Assembly: GCA_023414875.1 (NCBI GenBank)
Contig: JAEZMV010000015.1
Location: 372,001 to 436,000 of the forward strand
Length of the DNA: 64,000 nt
Direction: 5' to 3'
DNA from: Bacillota bacterium
GTDB lineage: Bacteria; Bacillota; Clostridia; Lachnospirales; Lachnospiraceae
How positions within the stretch are numbered: position 1 is the first letter of the stretch; the number at the start of each line of letters is the position of its first letter. Below the pieces are notes generated by a model. It made no database searches. It saw only the letters and a program-made list of their open reading frames with translations, and had not been told where the DNA came from. A program made the position numbers and the translations under genes. Below, piece after piece: positions 16,421 through 26,260 of this stretch.

Positions 16421-17611
16421 TTATTTAACCTTTAAAAATTTTCTAGCAATACTAACAACGGGTCTAAAAAAGACACCCTCCATCTCCTTCTTAACTGTTT
16501 TTAATTGTTTACGAACTTCGATCTTTTGCGGACAATGCTGCTCACATTTTCCGCATTCTGTACATAGAGAGGCATAGGCCGGGCGCTTCGATAAGGTTCC
16601 CAGTGTCTGTATATATTTAAAACGGTTCCTCTTATCACCTAAAAGATACTTATCGTTATACGCTGAAAAACAACCGGGAATGTTCACTCCTGCAGGACAT
16701 GGCATACAATATCCACAGGCAGTGCAGGGTATCTTTATTTTCTCTAACAGGATCTCTTTTACACGATCAAATACCCTTAGTTCCTCCTCCGATAAAGAGT
16801 TTGCTTCTGCATCGGAGGCCAGTCTTACATTCTCCTCAATCTGTTGCTCATCGCTCATACCAGAAAGGATGACCGATACCTCCGAATGATTCCATATCCA
16901 GCGGAGTGCCCATTCTGCAGGTGTCCTCTTCTCATCATAATTCTTAAATTCCGTAATAACCTGCTCCGGCAGATTATTTACCAGTTTACCTCCACGAAGC
17001 GGTTCCATAACAATCACCGGAATTCCCAAGGAGCCAGCTAATTGTAAACCGGATTTGGTGGCCTGATTATTTTCATCCAGATAATTATATTGTATCTGGC
17101 AAAAATCCCAGGGATAAGCTACAACAATCTGTTCAAAGTCAGCTTTACTTCCATGAAAGGAAAAACCGATATTTTTGATGGTTCCAGCCTTTTTTAACTG
17201 CTCCAGCCAATCTATAACACCGATGGAAACCATACGGTCAAGAGTTGCCTTATCCGTCAGCATATGAAGCAGGTAATAGTCTATATAATTTGTTTTCAAT
17301 CTCGAACACTGGGTATCAAAGATTTTTTTAGCTCCTGCCAGCTTACTTACCATAAAAGGCGGAAGCTTGGTTGCTATCTTAACTCTTTCCCGATATCCGC
17401 CACTCAAGGCCTCACCTAACAGTGATTCACTCTTTCCGTTATGATAAAAATAAGCGGTATCAAAATAATTCACTCCCTTATCAATGGAATCCCGTATCAT
17501 CCCAATGGATCTTACTTCGTCTATATTGCTTCCTTTCATCGGAAAACGCATACACCCAAAGCCAAGGATGGAAAGCTCATCACCATTTTTATTATTTGTT
17601 CTTGTTAGCAT
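16421..17611 (-). CDS. Aldo/keto reductase with C-terminal 2x[4Fe-4S] ferredoxin domain
   Basis: The N-terminal 280 residues form an AKR barrel: GFGCMRFPM, NYFDTAYFYHNG (catalytic Asp-Tyr), KIATKLPP (catalytic Lys), YYLLHML and the late NADPH-contact region VILSGMSDEQQIEENV. After it comes a ferredoxin-like domain with CTACGYCMPCPAGVNIP and LCTECGKCEQHCPQ, giving the two CxxCxxCxxxC(P) clusters of the COG1453 family. Such fused enzymes are thought to link NAD(P)H and ferredoxin electrons; the substrate is unknown. A GGGGG site precedes ATG 17611, where GTG one codon upstream is the alternative. Confidence 0.92.
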   Translation of the reverse strand: MLTRTNNKNGDELSILGFGCMRFPMKGSNIDEVRSIGMIRDSIDKGVNYFDTAYFYHNGKSESLLGEALSGGYRERVKIATKLPPFMVSKLAGAKKIFDTQCSRLKTNYIDYYLLHMLTDKATLDRMVSIGVIDWLEQLKKAGTIKNIGFSFHGSKADFEQIVVAYPWDFCQIQYNYLDENNQATKSGLQLAGSLGIPVIVMEPLRGGKLVNNLPEQVITEFKNYDEKRTPAEWALRWIWNHSEVSVILSGMSDEQQIEENVRLASDAEANSLSEEELRVFDRVKEILLEKIKIPCTACGYCMPCPAGVNIPGCFSAYNDKYLLGDKRNRFKYIQTLGTLSKRPAYASLCTECGKCEQHCPQKIEVRKQLKTVKKEMEGVFFRPVVSIARKFLKVK

Positions 17612-17698
17612 CACAGATACCCCCGAAACCGTATTTATTCATGCAATTTAAAACTATTAAATTACATTCTTAAACTTTGAATTATGAATGAAGCGTAA

Positions 17699-18745
17699 TC
17701 AATATATCTTAGTGTAAGACTTTAAGATTTGAATTAACTTGGCTACATTTTCCTGCGTTGTAGCCCAAGAGGTCACAAAACGAACAGCGCTATAAGTAGC
17801 ATCCACCTTAGCTTGTACTGTGAAGTTAAAATGCTCCGACAATTGCTCCAGTAAATAATCCGGTAATATTGGAAATAATTGATTCGAGCAGACAGGAGCG
17901 TAAAAAGAATATCCTATTTCATGCAGCGTGTCAGCAATCATTTCAGCCATAGCATTCGCATGGCGTCCTAATTGATAGTATAGCGCCTCTCGCTCATCGT
18001 CCATAAATAAAGCCTCAAATTGAATACCAATTACAAATCCCTTGGCCATTAATGCGCCTCTTTGCTTGATCAGGTAGCGAAAATCTATTTTTAAATCTTC
18101 TCTACAAATAACCAGCGCTTCTCCAAGCAATGCTCCGTTTTTTGTACCACCAATGTAGAATACATCGGTAAGCTTTGCGATATCCTCCAAACTCAAATTG
18201 TTGGTTTTACAGGTTAGTGCAGATGCCAAACGCGCCCCATCCAGAAAGAGAAGCAGCCCTTTCTCCTTACATAGGTCATGAATAGCGGTTAACTCAGCCT
18301 TCGTATATACCGTTCCCAGTTCCGTAGTATTAGAGATATAAACCATCTTTGGTTGTACCATATGCTCATCGGAATGTATCTCAAGAGCTTTCCTAATTGC
18401 TTTGGTTGTCAGCTTACCATCAACTCCCTCCAAAGCAAGTACCTTGTGTCCGGTGGCTTCAATCGCTCCTGTTTCATGAACATTGATATGGCCGGTATCA
18501 ACTGCGATTACGCACTGATGTGGCCTTAAGAAGGAGGAAATTACGAGTAAATTCGTCTGCGTTCCACCCGGTATAAAATGAATGTCAACATCCTCTCTCC
18601 CTAGATGCTTTTTTATATATCCCTTGGCTCTATCACTGTGAACATCCTCCCCGTAGCCCGCATTCTGCTCCAGGTTCGATGTTAGTAATAATTCCAGAAC
18701 TTTTGGATGTGCTCCCTCACTGTAGTCGTTATTAAAGCTAATCAT
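17699..18745 (-). CDS. ltaE: Low-specificity L-threonine aldolase
   Basis: This 348-residue PLP enzyme of the beta-eliminating lyase/threonine aldolase family would split L-threonine or allo-threonine to glycine and acetaldehyde. Visible parts are FNNDYSEGAHPKVLELL, HFIPGGTQTNLLVI (cofactor phosphate loop), GHINVHETGAIE, LFLDGARLASAL (PLP-contact Asp and Arg) and the lysine motif FYIGGTKNGALLGEAL. The length fits the family. A GGAGG site stands seven bases before the ATG. The gene stands alone between the aldo/keto reductase and ftsX. Substrate range is inferred from the family. Confidence 0.92.
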   Translation of the reverse strand: MISFNNDYSEGAHPKVLELLLTSNLEQNAGYGEDVHSDRAKGYIKKHLGREDVDIHFIPGGTQTNLLVISSFLRPHQCVIAVDTGHINVHETGAIEATGHKVLALEGVDGKLTTKAIRKALEIHSDEHMVQPKMVYISNTTELGTVYTKAELTAIHDLCKEKGLLLFLDGARLASALTCKTNNLSLEDIAKLTDVFYIGGTKNGALLGEALVICREDLKIDFRYLIKQRGALMAKGFVIGIQFEALFMDDEREALYYQLGRHANAMAEMIADTLHEIGYSFYAPVCSNQLFPILPDYLLEQLSEHFNFTVQAKVDATYSAVRFVTSWATTQENVAKLIQILKSYTKIY

Positions 18746-18866
18746 TAACGTTCCTCCATTTTGCTAATGTAATATAGTGTCTTGTATTCCAGTCTGATTT
18801 CTATACTAATGAAATTAGTATTATGAATTATACTTTTATATAATACTACTTTTACGAAGTACACTC

Positions 18867-19760
18867 TTACCGATCCGTTTTTCTTATAGACGATACACCA
18901 AATAAGCTTCCGATAAAGCCTAATGCAGCGCTTACAATCAGTATAATCACACTCACCTGATTTCTCAGTTGGTCCAGGGGAGGCATTGGAATAAACGGTA
19001 TAAATCCACTGAGTCGGCTGTACCCCTGATTCATTATAAGGATGATAAGTCCTGCCGCAAGCACACCTCCGAGTAGGGTTAAAAGTGTACCTGCCAAAAC
19101 AAATGGAAATCCGATAAATCCGTTCGGAGCACCCAATAGTCGAAGTGTGTTAATCTGGTCCTTATTATTATAGATCCCCTGACGAATCATATGTGATATG
19201 ATAATCAAAGTAGTAATACCAACCGCAATTATGATTAAGGCTCCGAATATCTTTAACCCATCGGTTATTCCCTTCATCTGTTTCAGAACATCCCTATTAT
19301 CTCTTACATAATTAATTCCCTGTAAATTCGAAACCTCAGTGATTACGGTATCCATTTGATCAAGATGAATCCGAACTTCCAGGAAGGCCTCAAAAGGATT
19401 CTCATCAAATAGACCAAGTATTTCAGCCTCTTCACCTAACATCTCTTCCATGCGTACCTTAGCCTCGGTTTCATCGATGTATCTTACATCCTGAACGCCT
19501 TCCATACCTTTTATGGTTTCAAGCAGTCTCAAAGCGTCTTCGTTATCCGTATTCTCATCGAAATACGCACTTACCTCTGCCTCTTTTTGTAAGGCAGATA
19601 TCAGTTGATCTCCAACCGACCCTCCTGCCAAAACAAGACCTAGTAAAAACAAGATTAGGCCTGTTCCGATGACAGAGAATACATTGGATAACGGATTAAA
19701 TCGGATGGTTCGTTTAGCCTCCAGTAAAAAATATCCAATATTATAAAAGAAGGTTTTCAT
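18867..19760 (-). CDS. ftsX: Cell-division ABC permease FtsX
   Basis: This 297-residue FtsX has one membrane segment near 25-48, a large extracellular loop (about 50-170, with VSAYFDENTDNEDAL and NPFEAFLEVRI) and three more membrane segments (about 175-200, 220-248, 268-290), the standard topology. Its start overlaps the ftsE stop by four bases (ATGA). FtsEX uses ATP hydrolysis to switch on periplasmic or wall amidase activators at the septum. The extracellular loop is the expected docking site for the coiled-coil protein encoded just upstream. Confidence 0.95.
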   Translation of the reverse strand: MKTFFYNIGYFLLEAKRTIRFNPLSNVFSVIGTGLILFLLGLVLAGGSVGDQLISALQKEAEVSAYFDENTDNEDALRLLETIKGMEGVQDVRYIDETEAKVRMEEMLGEEAEILGLFDENPFEAFLEVRIHLDQMDTVITEVSNLQGINYVRDNRDVLKQMKGITDGLKIFGALIIIAVGITTLIIISHMIRQGIYNNKDQINTLRLLGAPNGFIGFPFVLAGTLLTLLGGVLAAGLIILIMNQGYSRLSGFIPFIPMPPLDQLRNQVSVIILIVSAALGFIGSLFGVSSIRKTDR

Positions 19761-20434
19761 CGTACACTCCCCCTTCTCTCAATGGTTATTTCACCATGAT
19801 TGACTCTGATGTATGTAGCATCCTCGTGATTTTCAATTAGGTGTGTTGCATGAGTGGTGATAACAACAGCCGTATTTTTATCACGAAAGGAATCTAGTAT
19901 CTGTAAAATATTAATGGCATTGCCATGATCCAAATTACCGGTAGGTTCATCTGCTATCAATAGAGCCGGTTTTCTAGCTACAGCTCGTGCTATCGCAACC
20001 CGCTGTGCCTCTCCCCAGGATAACTTCTCCACCTTCGAACGTACCTTATGTTCCAAGCCAACTCTTTCTAAAGCATTTACAGCCTCCGCTTTCATTTTCC
20101 TCGGAGAGATTCCTAAAAAACGCATTCCCATCATTACATTCTCGAGTGCTGATCTTCCTTGTATTAATTTAAATTCCTGAAATACAGGACCAATCCTTTT
20201 ACGAAGCTTACGTATTCTACGGTTCTTTCCTCTTTTCATTGGCTGTCCCAGAACTCGCAGTTCACCAGAGGATGGATATTCTATCCCCATAAAAAGCTTA
20301 AGTAAACTGGTCTTACCGGAACCGCTGGGCCCGGTAATGAATACTAATTCCCCTGGTTTTATCTCAAGGTTAACATCCCTTAATGCGATTGTGCCATCCT
20401 GATAGGTTAATGATACTTCTTTTACTTCTATCAT
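19757..20434 (-). CDS. ftsE: Cell-division ABC ATPase FtsE
   Basis: This 225-residue ATPase has Walker A GPSGSGKTSLL, FtsE/MacB-like Q-loop VFQEFKLI, a modified signature KLSWGEAQRVAIARAV (LSWGE instead of LSGGQ), Walker B ALLIADEPTGNLD and the switch His in ITTHATHL. It powers FtsX. An AAAGGAG site lies upstream of the ATG, and ftsX overlaps its end. The altered signature motif is the one oddity; FtsE proteins normally keep LSGGE or LSGGQ. Confidence 0.95.
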   Translation of the reverse strand: MIEVKEVSLTYQDGTIALRDVNLEIKPGELVFITGPSGSGKTSLLKLFMGIEYPSSGELRVLGQPMKRGKNRRIRKLRKRIGPVFQEFKLIQGRSALENVMMGMRFLGISPRKMKAEAVNALERVGLEHKVRSKVEKLSWGEAQRVAIARAVARKPALLIADEPTGNLDHGNAINILQILDSFRDKNTAVVITTHATHLIENHEDATYIRVNHGEITIERRGSVR

Positions 20435-20463
20435 ATTAGCATCTCCTTTTGATCGGTTTTATT

Positions 20464-21594
20464 CTACCACAGTAGTTTAACGGCAAATCCTAATTGACCT
20501 TCCTTGCTTTCCACGAGAACTAACGTAAAGTTAAATGGTATCATCTCTTTGGCAATCATCTTAAAATCCAATCGGAAAGGACCGTCATGGAACAATTCCT
20601 CAATTGACTCTGGCTCTAATGGCATATCATAGAAGGTTCCCTCTGTTACCTCGTACTGAACTGCACATTCACCTGCTACGATAAAGTTCCCCTTTAGTAA
20701 CAGATGCTTTTCAGGAACCTCAATCACTACCTGATTATCATAAAAATGAAATACTGTCTTTGGAAGATCAGAATTCTCCTCTAAGATACGGTTAAAGGTA
20801 ACCTCCTCAATAAATCCCTTGGTACTAAAAAAACTGATGTTAATATTCAAATCATCCGTAGTAAAATATCCGGCATTGATTATATCTGTAAATTCAGCTA
20901 CAATTTCGGAAAAAAGCATCCTACTATCTGCCCACATAAGCTTCAGGTTGTCAAGCTGTTCCTGATAATACTCTTTATTCTCTTGCAGTGAAGCAAGATA
21001 TATTTCCTGCTCCTCCTTCAATAATTGTTTACTATGTATATTCTCATTAAGCTCCTCGTTCTTTAGAAGCAATTGTTCTGCCTTTTCATCCAGCCTAGCC
21101 TTTTCTTCTTCTAAAGCCTTCTTTCCCTCCTCCAGGGAAGCCAGAAGATCATTTACATTAAAGGATATATCTTTAATTATGTTGATACTTTTTAAAAAAT
21201 CAGACAGATTGTCTGCACCAAATAATATCTCAAGATATGTTGCCGGACCACCTCTTTGATAATCAATCAAAACCTGCTTTAGGATATCTCTTTGATCATC
21301 ATAATCCGTTTGCTTCTCTTCTATCCCATGTTCCAAATCCTGAATCTGAAGCTGTAAGGTCTCTATTTCACCCGAAATTCTGTCCTCTTCGCGTTCCAGC
21401 TCATCGATTTCTTGATTGATGGTAAACAACTTCTCAAGTACAAGTTTTTCCTCTTCCGTGATACCATCCAGTTTATCTTCAATCTCAGTGATCTGTTTAA
21501 CCTCACCGGATACCTTTGGGGGTATGAAGATTACAGATATTACCATGATACAAACGATTGCTATTATCAAATTAATTTTTTTTCGTTTCTTCAT
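20464..21594 (-). CDS. Secreted coiled-coil protein, PcsB/EnvC-like, no peptidase domain; FtsEX partner candidate
   Basis: After an N-terminal membrane segment (about 7-25) the protein has a long coiled coil (about 35-225, with runs such as QEIDELEREEDRISGEIETL and EEGKKALEEEKARLDEKAEQ) and the RGGPATYLEILFGADNLSDF patch seen in the hinge of PcsB/EnvC-like FtsX partners. The C-terminal 140 residues (NAGYFTTDDLNI to AVKLLW) are beta-rich but show no CHAP, NlpC/P60 or M23 catalytic residues. Its place 29 bases upstream of ftsE suggests that it is the extracytoplasmic partner of this FtsEX. ATG 21594 follows GGGGAGG by five bases. It could regulate a separate hydrolase (inference). Confidence 0.85.
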   Translation of the reverse strand: MKKRKKINLIIAIVCIMVISVIFIPPKVSGEVKQITEIEDKLDGITEEEKLVLEKLFTINQEIDELEREEDRISGEIETLQLQIQDLEHGIEEKQTDYDDQRDILKQVLIDYQRGGPATYLEILFGADNLSDFLKSINIIKDISFNVNDLLASLEEGKKALEEEKARLDEKAEQLLLKNEELNENIHSKQLLKEEQEIYLASLQENKEYYQEQLDNLKLMWADSRMLFSEIVAEFTDIINAGYFTTDDLNINISFFSTKGFIEEVTFNRILEENSDLPKTVFHFYDNQVVIEVPEKHLLLKGNFIVAGECAVQYEVTEGTFYDMPLEPESIEELFHDGPFRLDFKMIAKEMIPFNFTLVLVESKEGQLGFAVKLLW

Positions 21595-21767
21595 ACTATC
21601 CTCCCCAGCCATTGTGCGAACATCTCCAATTAATTATACCATTCCCTGTCTATTCATTCCAGTAAGATATCTTAATAATTTTGAATTTAAAATTACTTAA
21701 AATGATTAAGCCAACATAATAGCTACTAAAAAATTCCTTACTCCTTATATCATAAAAACAAAACAAG

Positions 21768-21854
21768 AGCAAGGTTATGAATTATTGTAAATCAGACAAA
21801 AGACCCTCGATGAACCTTTCGTCCGTTTGTCTGATTTACTAATTCAGCCTTGCT
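21768..21854. repeat. Long hairpin in the 21595-21997 gap
   Basis: AGCAAGG...GAATTATTGTAAATCAGACAAA pairs with TTTGTCTGATTTAC-TAATTCAGCCTTGCT. The inner 14 bp are perfect and the outer part is nearly so, around a 25-base loop. There is no clear U-tract on either strand. It may end the flavoprotein transcript, or shape the leader of the coiled-coil/ftsEX operon. Confidence 0.65.
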
Positions 21855-21997
21855 TTGTATCTGACACAGTAGCTATAATTTATGATTGAATCTGTCGTAC
21901 TAATCTACTGATAGTTTTATCTGTAGAAATATCAGATAGTATTTAACAGTAGTTATATCAGTTAAATTATATATATTATTGATATGATGCTGTTTCA

Positions 21998-24520
21998 TTA
22001 GATGAATAAATTCACGTTTGAATCCTCAGCTTCTCCGAGGTAATATCCTACACCACCAATTTTAACTCCATCAATCAGCTCTTCCTGCTTGAGACCCATG
22101 ACATCCATAGACATCTGACAGGCGACAATTTCAATACCACTTTCAATGGCTGCCTGAATTAGTTCTTCCAGTGAGGATATATTCTTATTCTTCATAACTT
22201 TACGAATCATCATACCACCCATACCCATCATGTTCATATTGGAGAGCTTTAATTTTTTACTACCTCTGGGCATCATCATTCCAAACATCTTGTCAATAAC
22301 GCCCTTTTTCACCTTAATCTTATTGGGCTTTCTTAAGATATTAAGTCCCCAGAAGGTAAAGAACATAGTAACCTTTTTCCCCATGGAGGCGGCTCCATTA
22401 GCGATGATGAAGGAAGCGATTGCTTTGTCTAAATCTCCACTGAATACCACCATCGTCTTATTATCTTTGTCCATTTGCACCGATGCTGCATGTGCAATTG
22501 GTTCCTGGTTTGGTCCTGTTTTTCTGATAAAGGCAGTTATATTTCCTCCCTTTTTCTTTAAATCGACCAGTTCATTGTTTGTTCTTTTACACCAGGCTTT
22601 TATATCTTCATAAAATCCCGGATCAGAAGCATCTACTTTTAAAATTTGCCCCTCTATGAGATCAGACATGGAGGCCTTCACCTGCATTAAGGGTCCGGGA
22701 CAGCATAGACCACAGGCATCTAGGGTTTTATCATATTGGCCATCAGGCTTTGTTTCTAGCTTAACTGCCTGTGTATCGGGATCTATCATAATATGTTGTT
22801 CTCCTCTGCTTTTCTCGTTTAAATCTTCATTATAATTGTTAATATTACACGAGCTATTTATTGCCAATTTTTCCGGATTATAATTAAGAGAAGATATTGT
22901 CTTGTAGCCTCCGATTACATTCAATACCTGATAACCGTGCTGGGTAAGGATACGATCCGCTACATAACCTCTTAGACCAACCTGGCAGTATGCTACAATT
23001 GTCTTATTAGGATCGAGCTCCGCCAGTCTTTCCCTAAGATTATCGACCGGAATATTGATTGCACCTTCTATGTGACCATTGTTGTATTCCTCCTCACTGC
23101 GGACATCAACCAAAATATATTCCTCCGGCTTCCTACCTGTAACCTCATTCCAGGTAATCACATGGGATCTGCCCTCCAATACATTTTGAGCAACAAAGCC
23201 GGCCATGTTAACCGGATCCTTTGCTGATGAAAATGGAGGAGCATAGGATAATTCAAGCTCCGTAAGATCCTCTACCGTACCGCCAAGACGAATAACTGTT
23301 GCGATCACATCAATTCTCTTATCCACTCCATCATATCCAACACCCTGAGCACCAAGTACCTTACCCTCCTCATTAAAAATAAGCTTCAAGGACATCGGTA
23401 CTGCTCCAGGATAATAGGAGGCATGGGAAACCGGATGAACATAGATTGATTGATAGGATATGTTGGCTTTTTGCAGAGTTCTTTCATTTGCACCCGTACT
23501 GGCTGCAGTTAATCCGAAGATTTTAATAATGGAGGTTCCCTGGGAACCCTTAAAGCTAGTATCTAACCCAGTAATATTATCAGCAGCAATTCTCCCCTGT
23601 TTATTTGCAGGTCCTGCCAAAGGAATCGCAGTTTTTTGCTTGGTTACAAAGTCTACTACCTCAATTGCATCTCCCACTGCGTAAATACCCTCTATGTTCG
23701 TCTGCATCCTGTCATTTACAAGTATATGACCCCTTGGTCCGAATTCTAATCCACTATCTTTTAAGAAAGCAGTATCCGGTGCAACCCCAATCGCTAGAAT
23801 CACCAAATCGGCACACAGCTTAGTTTCACTGTTTAGGGTAACTTCTATCGTATCACCTGCCTCCTCAAAGGCCTTCACTCCGTCACCTAGAATTAGCTGA
23901 ACACCATTATCCTCTAACTCCTTCTCCGGTACCACTACCATATCATAATCAAACGGAGCTAATATGTGAGGAGCCGCTTCCACAAGGGTTACACTAAGAC
24001 CCCTGTCTCTTAAATTCTCTGCCATTTCTACTCCAACAAAGCCACCACCGATAACGATAGCACTCTCAATACCCTGCTTATCAACATAAGCTTTCATACG
24101 ATCTGTATCCGGAATATTTCTTAACGTAAATATCTTATTACTACCTATTCCCGGGATATTTGGCCTTAATGCTTTTGCACCAGGTGACAGTACAATATAA
24201 TCATAACTTTCCTCATATACACCTTTATTCTTACTTTTTACAATCACTTTTTTCGCGTCGGTATCTACCTTGATGACTTCACTGTTGTTTCTGACATCTA
24301 TGTTAAATCTGGCGTTCATTCCTTCCGGAGTCTGAACAAGCAGCTTACTCCTTTCCTTAATACTTTCACCGATATAGTAAGGAAGACCACAATTTGCAAA
24401 AGAGATATATTCATCTCTTTCAAACATGATAATTTCTGCTTCTTCATCTAATCTTCTAAGTCTCGCTGCAGCAGATGCTCCGCCTGCAACTCCGCCTACA
24501 ATTAATACTTTCTTACCCAT
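21998..24520 (-). CDS. cdr: CoA-disulfide reductase-like flavoprotein fused to rhodanese, TusA and DsrE domains
   Basis: The 840-residue protein has four parts. Residues 1-450 are an FAD/NAD(P) disulfide reductase with KKVLIVGGVAGGASAAARLR, the single redox cysteine in SFANCGLPYYIG, and IGGGFVGVEMAENL. Next is a rhodanese domain (about 460-545, active Cys in YCQVGLRGY). A TusA-like domain follows (about 590-655, CGLCCPGPLMQVKASM). The last is a DsrE/F-like domain (about 680-840, VVFSGDLDKAIASFIIANGA). Together they suggest transfer of sulfane sulfur between carriers coupled to NAD(P)H. ATG 24520 has AGAAGGAGA eight bases upstream and is preferred to the ATG eight codons earlier. Confidence 0.93.
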   Translation of the reverse strand: MGKKVLIVGGVAGGASAAARLRRLDEEAEIIMFERDEYISFANCGLPYYIGESIKERSKLLVQTPEGMNARFNIDVRNNSEVIKVDTDAKKVIVKSKNKGVYEESYDYIVLSPGAKALRPNIPGIGSNKIFTLRNIPDTDRMKAYVDKQGIESAIVIGGGFVGVEMAENLRDRGLSVTLVEAAPHILAPFDYDMVVVPEKELEDNGVQLILGDGVKAFEEAGDTIEVTLNSETKLCADLVILAIGVAPDTAFLKDSGLEFGPRGHILVNDRMQTNIEGIYAVGDAIEVVDFVTKQKTAIPLAGPANKQGRIAADNITGLDTSFKGSQGTSIIKIFGLTAASTGANERTLQKANISYQSIYVHPVSHASYYPGAVPMSLKLIFNEEGKVLGAQGVGYDGVDKRIDVIATVIRLGGTVEDLTELELSYAPPFSSAKDPVNMAGFVAQNVLEGRSHVITWNEVTGRKPEEYILVDVRSEEEYNNGHIEGAINIPVDNLRERLAELDPNKTIVAYCQVGLRGYVADRILTQHGYQVLNVIGGYKTISSLNYNPEKLAINSSCNINNYNEDLNEKSRGEQHIMIDPDTQAVKLETKPDGQYDKTLDACGLCCPGPLMQVKASMSDLIEGQILKVDASDPGFYEDIKAWCKRTNNELVDLKKKGGNITAFIRKTGPNQEPIAHAASVQMDKDNKTMVVFSGDLDKAIASFIIANGAASMGKKVTMFFTFWGLNILRKPNKIKVKKGVIDKMFGMMMPRGSKKLKLSNMNMMGMGGMMIRKVMKNKNISSLEELIQAAIESGIEIVACQMSMDVMGLKQEELIDGVKIGGVGYYLGEAEDSNVNLFI

Positions 24521-24742
24521 ACAAATTCTCCTTCTATCATACATAATATACTAAGGTATCAATTCAGTTTTTAATATAACATTCTTGTTATCTCTGGTTT
24601 CTTCTGCCTTCAATGATACCTACCATCTCTTTATATTTATATTACGATATCGAGATTTAAGTATCAACCTATCGCAGTCTATTCTATGTGACTTTGTTAC
24701 ATTATGATAAATACTGGCTATGGTTATCTCTTACATTTTACA

Positions 24743-24771
24743 TTGAATTATAGTACATTAAATGATATAAT
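24743..24771 (+). promoter_or_regulatory. SigA-type promoter for the receiver-kinase gene
   Basis: TTGAAT at 24743-24748 and TATAAT at 24766-24771 are separated by 17 bases, and the start codon lies 45 bases beyond. The gene to the left is divergent. Confidence 0.75.
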
Positions 24772-24815
24772 TGATAAAACTAAAGATATCCCACCCAATG
24801 AATGGAGGATATGTC

Positions 24816-26102
24816 ATGAAAGTACTGGTAGTAGATGACAGTCATTTCAATTTATCTGTTGCAAAAAGATATTTGGAAGATATTTCTGCCATTACTCTAA
24901 TCTTATTATGTGATGATCCAAGGCAGGTAACATCTATTTTAGATGAATACGGCATCGATATTTTAATCGTAGATGTCATGATGCCCGCAATTACCGGTTT
25001 TGAATTACTTGAGCTCTTACGTGCAGATAAAAAGTATGATGATATGCCCATCATCATGCTCACGTCCTTAGATGATATGGAAAGCTATAAAAAATGCTTT
25101 GAACTTGGTGCTTTCGATTACATTAACAAACCCATTAATACTGTTGAGTTACACTCCCGCTTAAAGGTAGCTATTGAATCAAAAAACAATTCGAATTATC
25201 TTAAATCCTTATTAGAGGTCACAAAGAAACAGAACGAAGAATTGAAAGAAATAAATGCAAGACTGACAGAGGCAAAATTCAGTTTAGTTCAGTCTGAAAA
25301 AATGGCTGCCATTGGTCAGTTAGCCGCCGGAATTGCACATGAGATTAATAATCCCATGGGCTTTGTCAGCAGCAATTTCGATATTCTTGAGAAATATATC
25401 ACAAGGATTAAAGAATTTATCAATTTTATTAATCAATGCATGAAAGATGATAAATTTATTAACGATAATTCGATGGTTGCAAGTGATATCGCTGAAAAAT
25501 ATAACTCTTTGAAGATAGATTTTATCATGAATGATCTTGATAGTCTTTTCTTTGATACAGCTACCGGTATTCATAGAATTACTGATATCGTCCAATCACT
25601 TCGGATTTATGCCAGATCCTCTAAGGATGATGAAAAAAGTACAAATGATCTACATGATTTAATTCATCAGGTAATATTGATAACAAATAATGAAGTAAAA
25701 TATGTTGCTAAAATCGAACTGGATGTACCTGATGATATTATCCTTTATTGTAACTGGATTCAAATTGGACAAGTATTTGTAAATATTATTTTGAATGCTG
25801 CCCAAGCTATTAAATCCCAAAACCGCAGCAAACTGGGAAAGATTAAGATCAAGGCAAGAAAAATTAACGATACGATTATGATTGAATTTACAGATGATGG
25901 TCCGGGCATTCCCAAGGATAATGTTCAAAAAGTATTTGAACCCTTTTTTACAACCAAAGAAATCGGTCAAGGTACGGGCCTTGGTCTTAGCATTTCCTAT
26001 GATATTATAGTTAATAAGCATAATGGAAGTATTGAAGTGAGTAGTGAACCGGGAAAAGGTGCAACCTTTTCAATCATATTACCGATAGTAACTACTAGTT
26101 AA
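24816..26102 (+). CDS. Cytosolic receiver-histidine kinase hybrid
   Basis: The order is receiver first, kinase second. The receiver (1-120) has MKVLVVDDS, phospho-Asp in ILIVDVMMP, MLTS and FDYINKP. A coiled linker (about 135-175) leads to HisKA with the phospho-His in AAGIAHEINNPMGF, and an HATPase domain with NIILNAAQAI (N box), DDGPGIPKDN and GTGLGLSI. No membrane segment or sensory domain is seen, so the signal probably comes through phosphorylation of its own receiver. ATG 24816 follows GGAGG by seven bases; the upstream ATG has no site. The next gene, an HDOD response regulator, is its probable output partner. Confidence 0.92.
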   Translation: MKVLVVDDSHFNLSVAKRYLEDISAITLILLCDDPRQVTSILDEYGIDILIVDVMMPAITGFELLELLRADKKYDDMPIIMLTSLDDMESYKKCFELGAFDYINKPINTVELHSRLKVAIESKNNSNYLKSLLEVTKKQNEELKEINARLTEAKFSLVQSEKMAAIGQLAAGIAHEINNPMGFVSSNFDILEKYITRIKEFINFINQCMKDDKFINDNSMVASDIAEKYNSLKIDFIMNDLDSLFFDTATGIHRITDIVQSLRIYARSSKDDEKSTNDLHDLIHQVILITNNEVKYVAKIELDVPDDIILYCNWIQIGQVFVNIILNAAQAIKSQNRSKLGKIKIKARKINDTIMIEFTDDGPGIPKDNVQKVFEPFFTTKEIGQGTGLGLSISYDIIVNKHNGSIEVSSEPGKGATFSIILPIVTTS

Positions 26103-26260
26103 ATTCTTATATTCGCACTTAACTTGAATGCTGAAGCTTTGATACAGCTTAAATAACCCTAAAGAATGCGATATTTCTTTATTCTCAATAAGCTTAGCCG
26201 GTGTAAATACGCGGGCTGATGAAAGGAAGTCAATTCACAAAATGAAAGGATGAAGAGGAT

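Noticed and set aside
22230..22613. Plus-strand frame of 127 codons inside the flavoprotein gene
   Set aside because: Antisense shadow of the DsrE/TusA-coding region; no ribosome site.
26103..26260. Possible riboswitch (c-di-GMP or cobalamin) between the receiver-kinase and HDOD genes
   Set aside because: A short AGCC/GGCT hairpin is present but none of the conserved core words of known riboswitches can be found.
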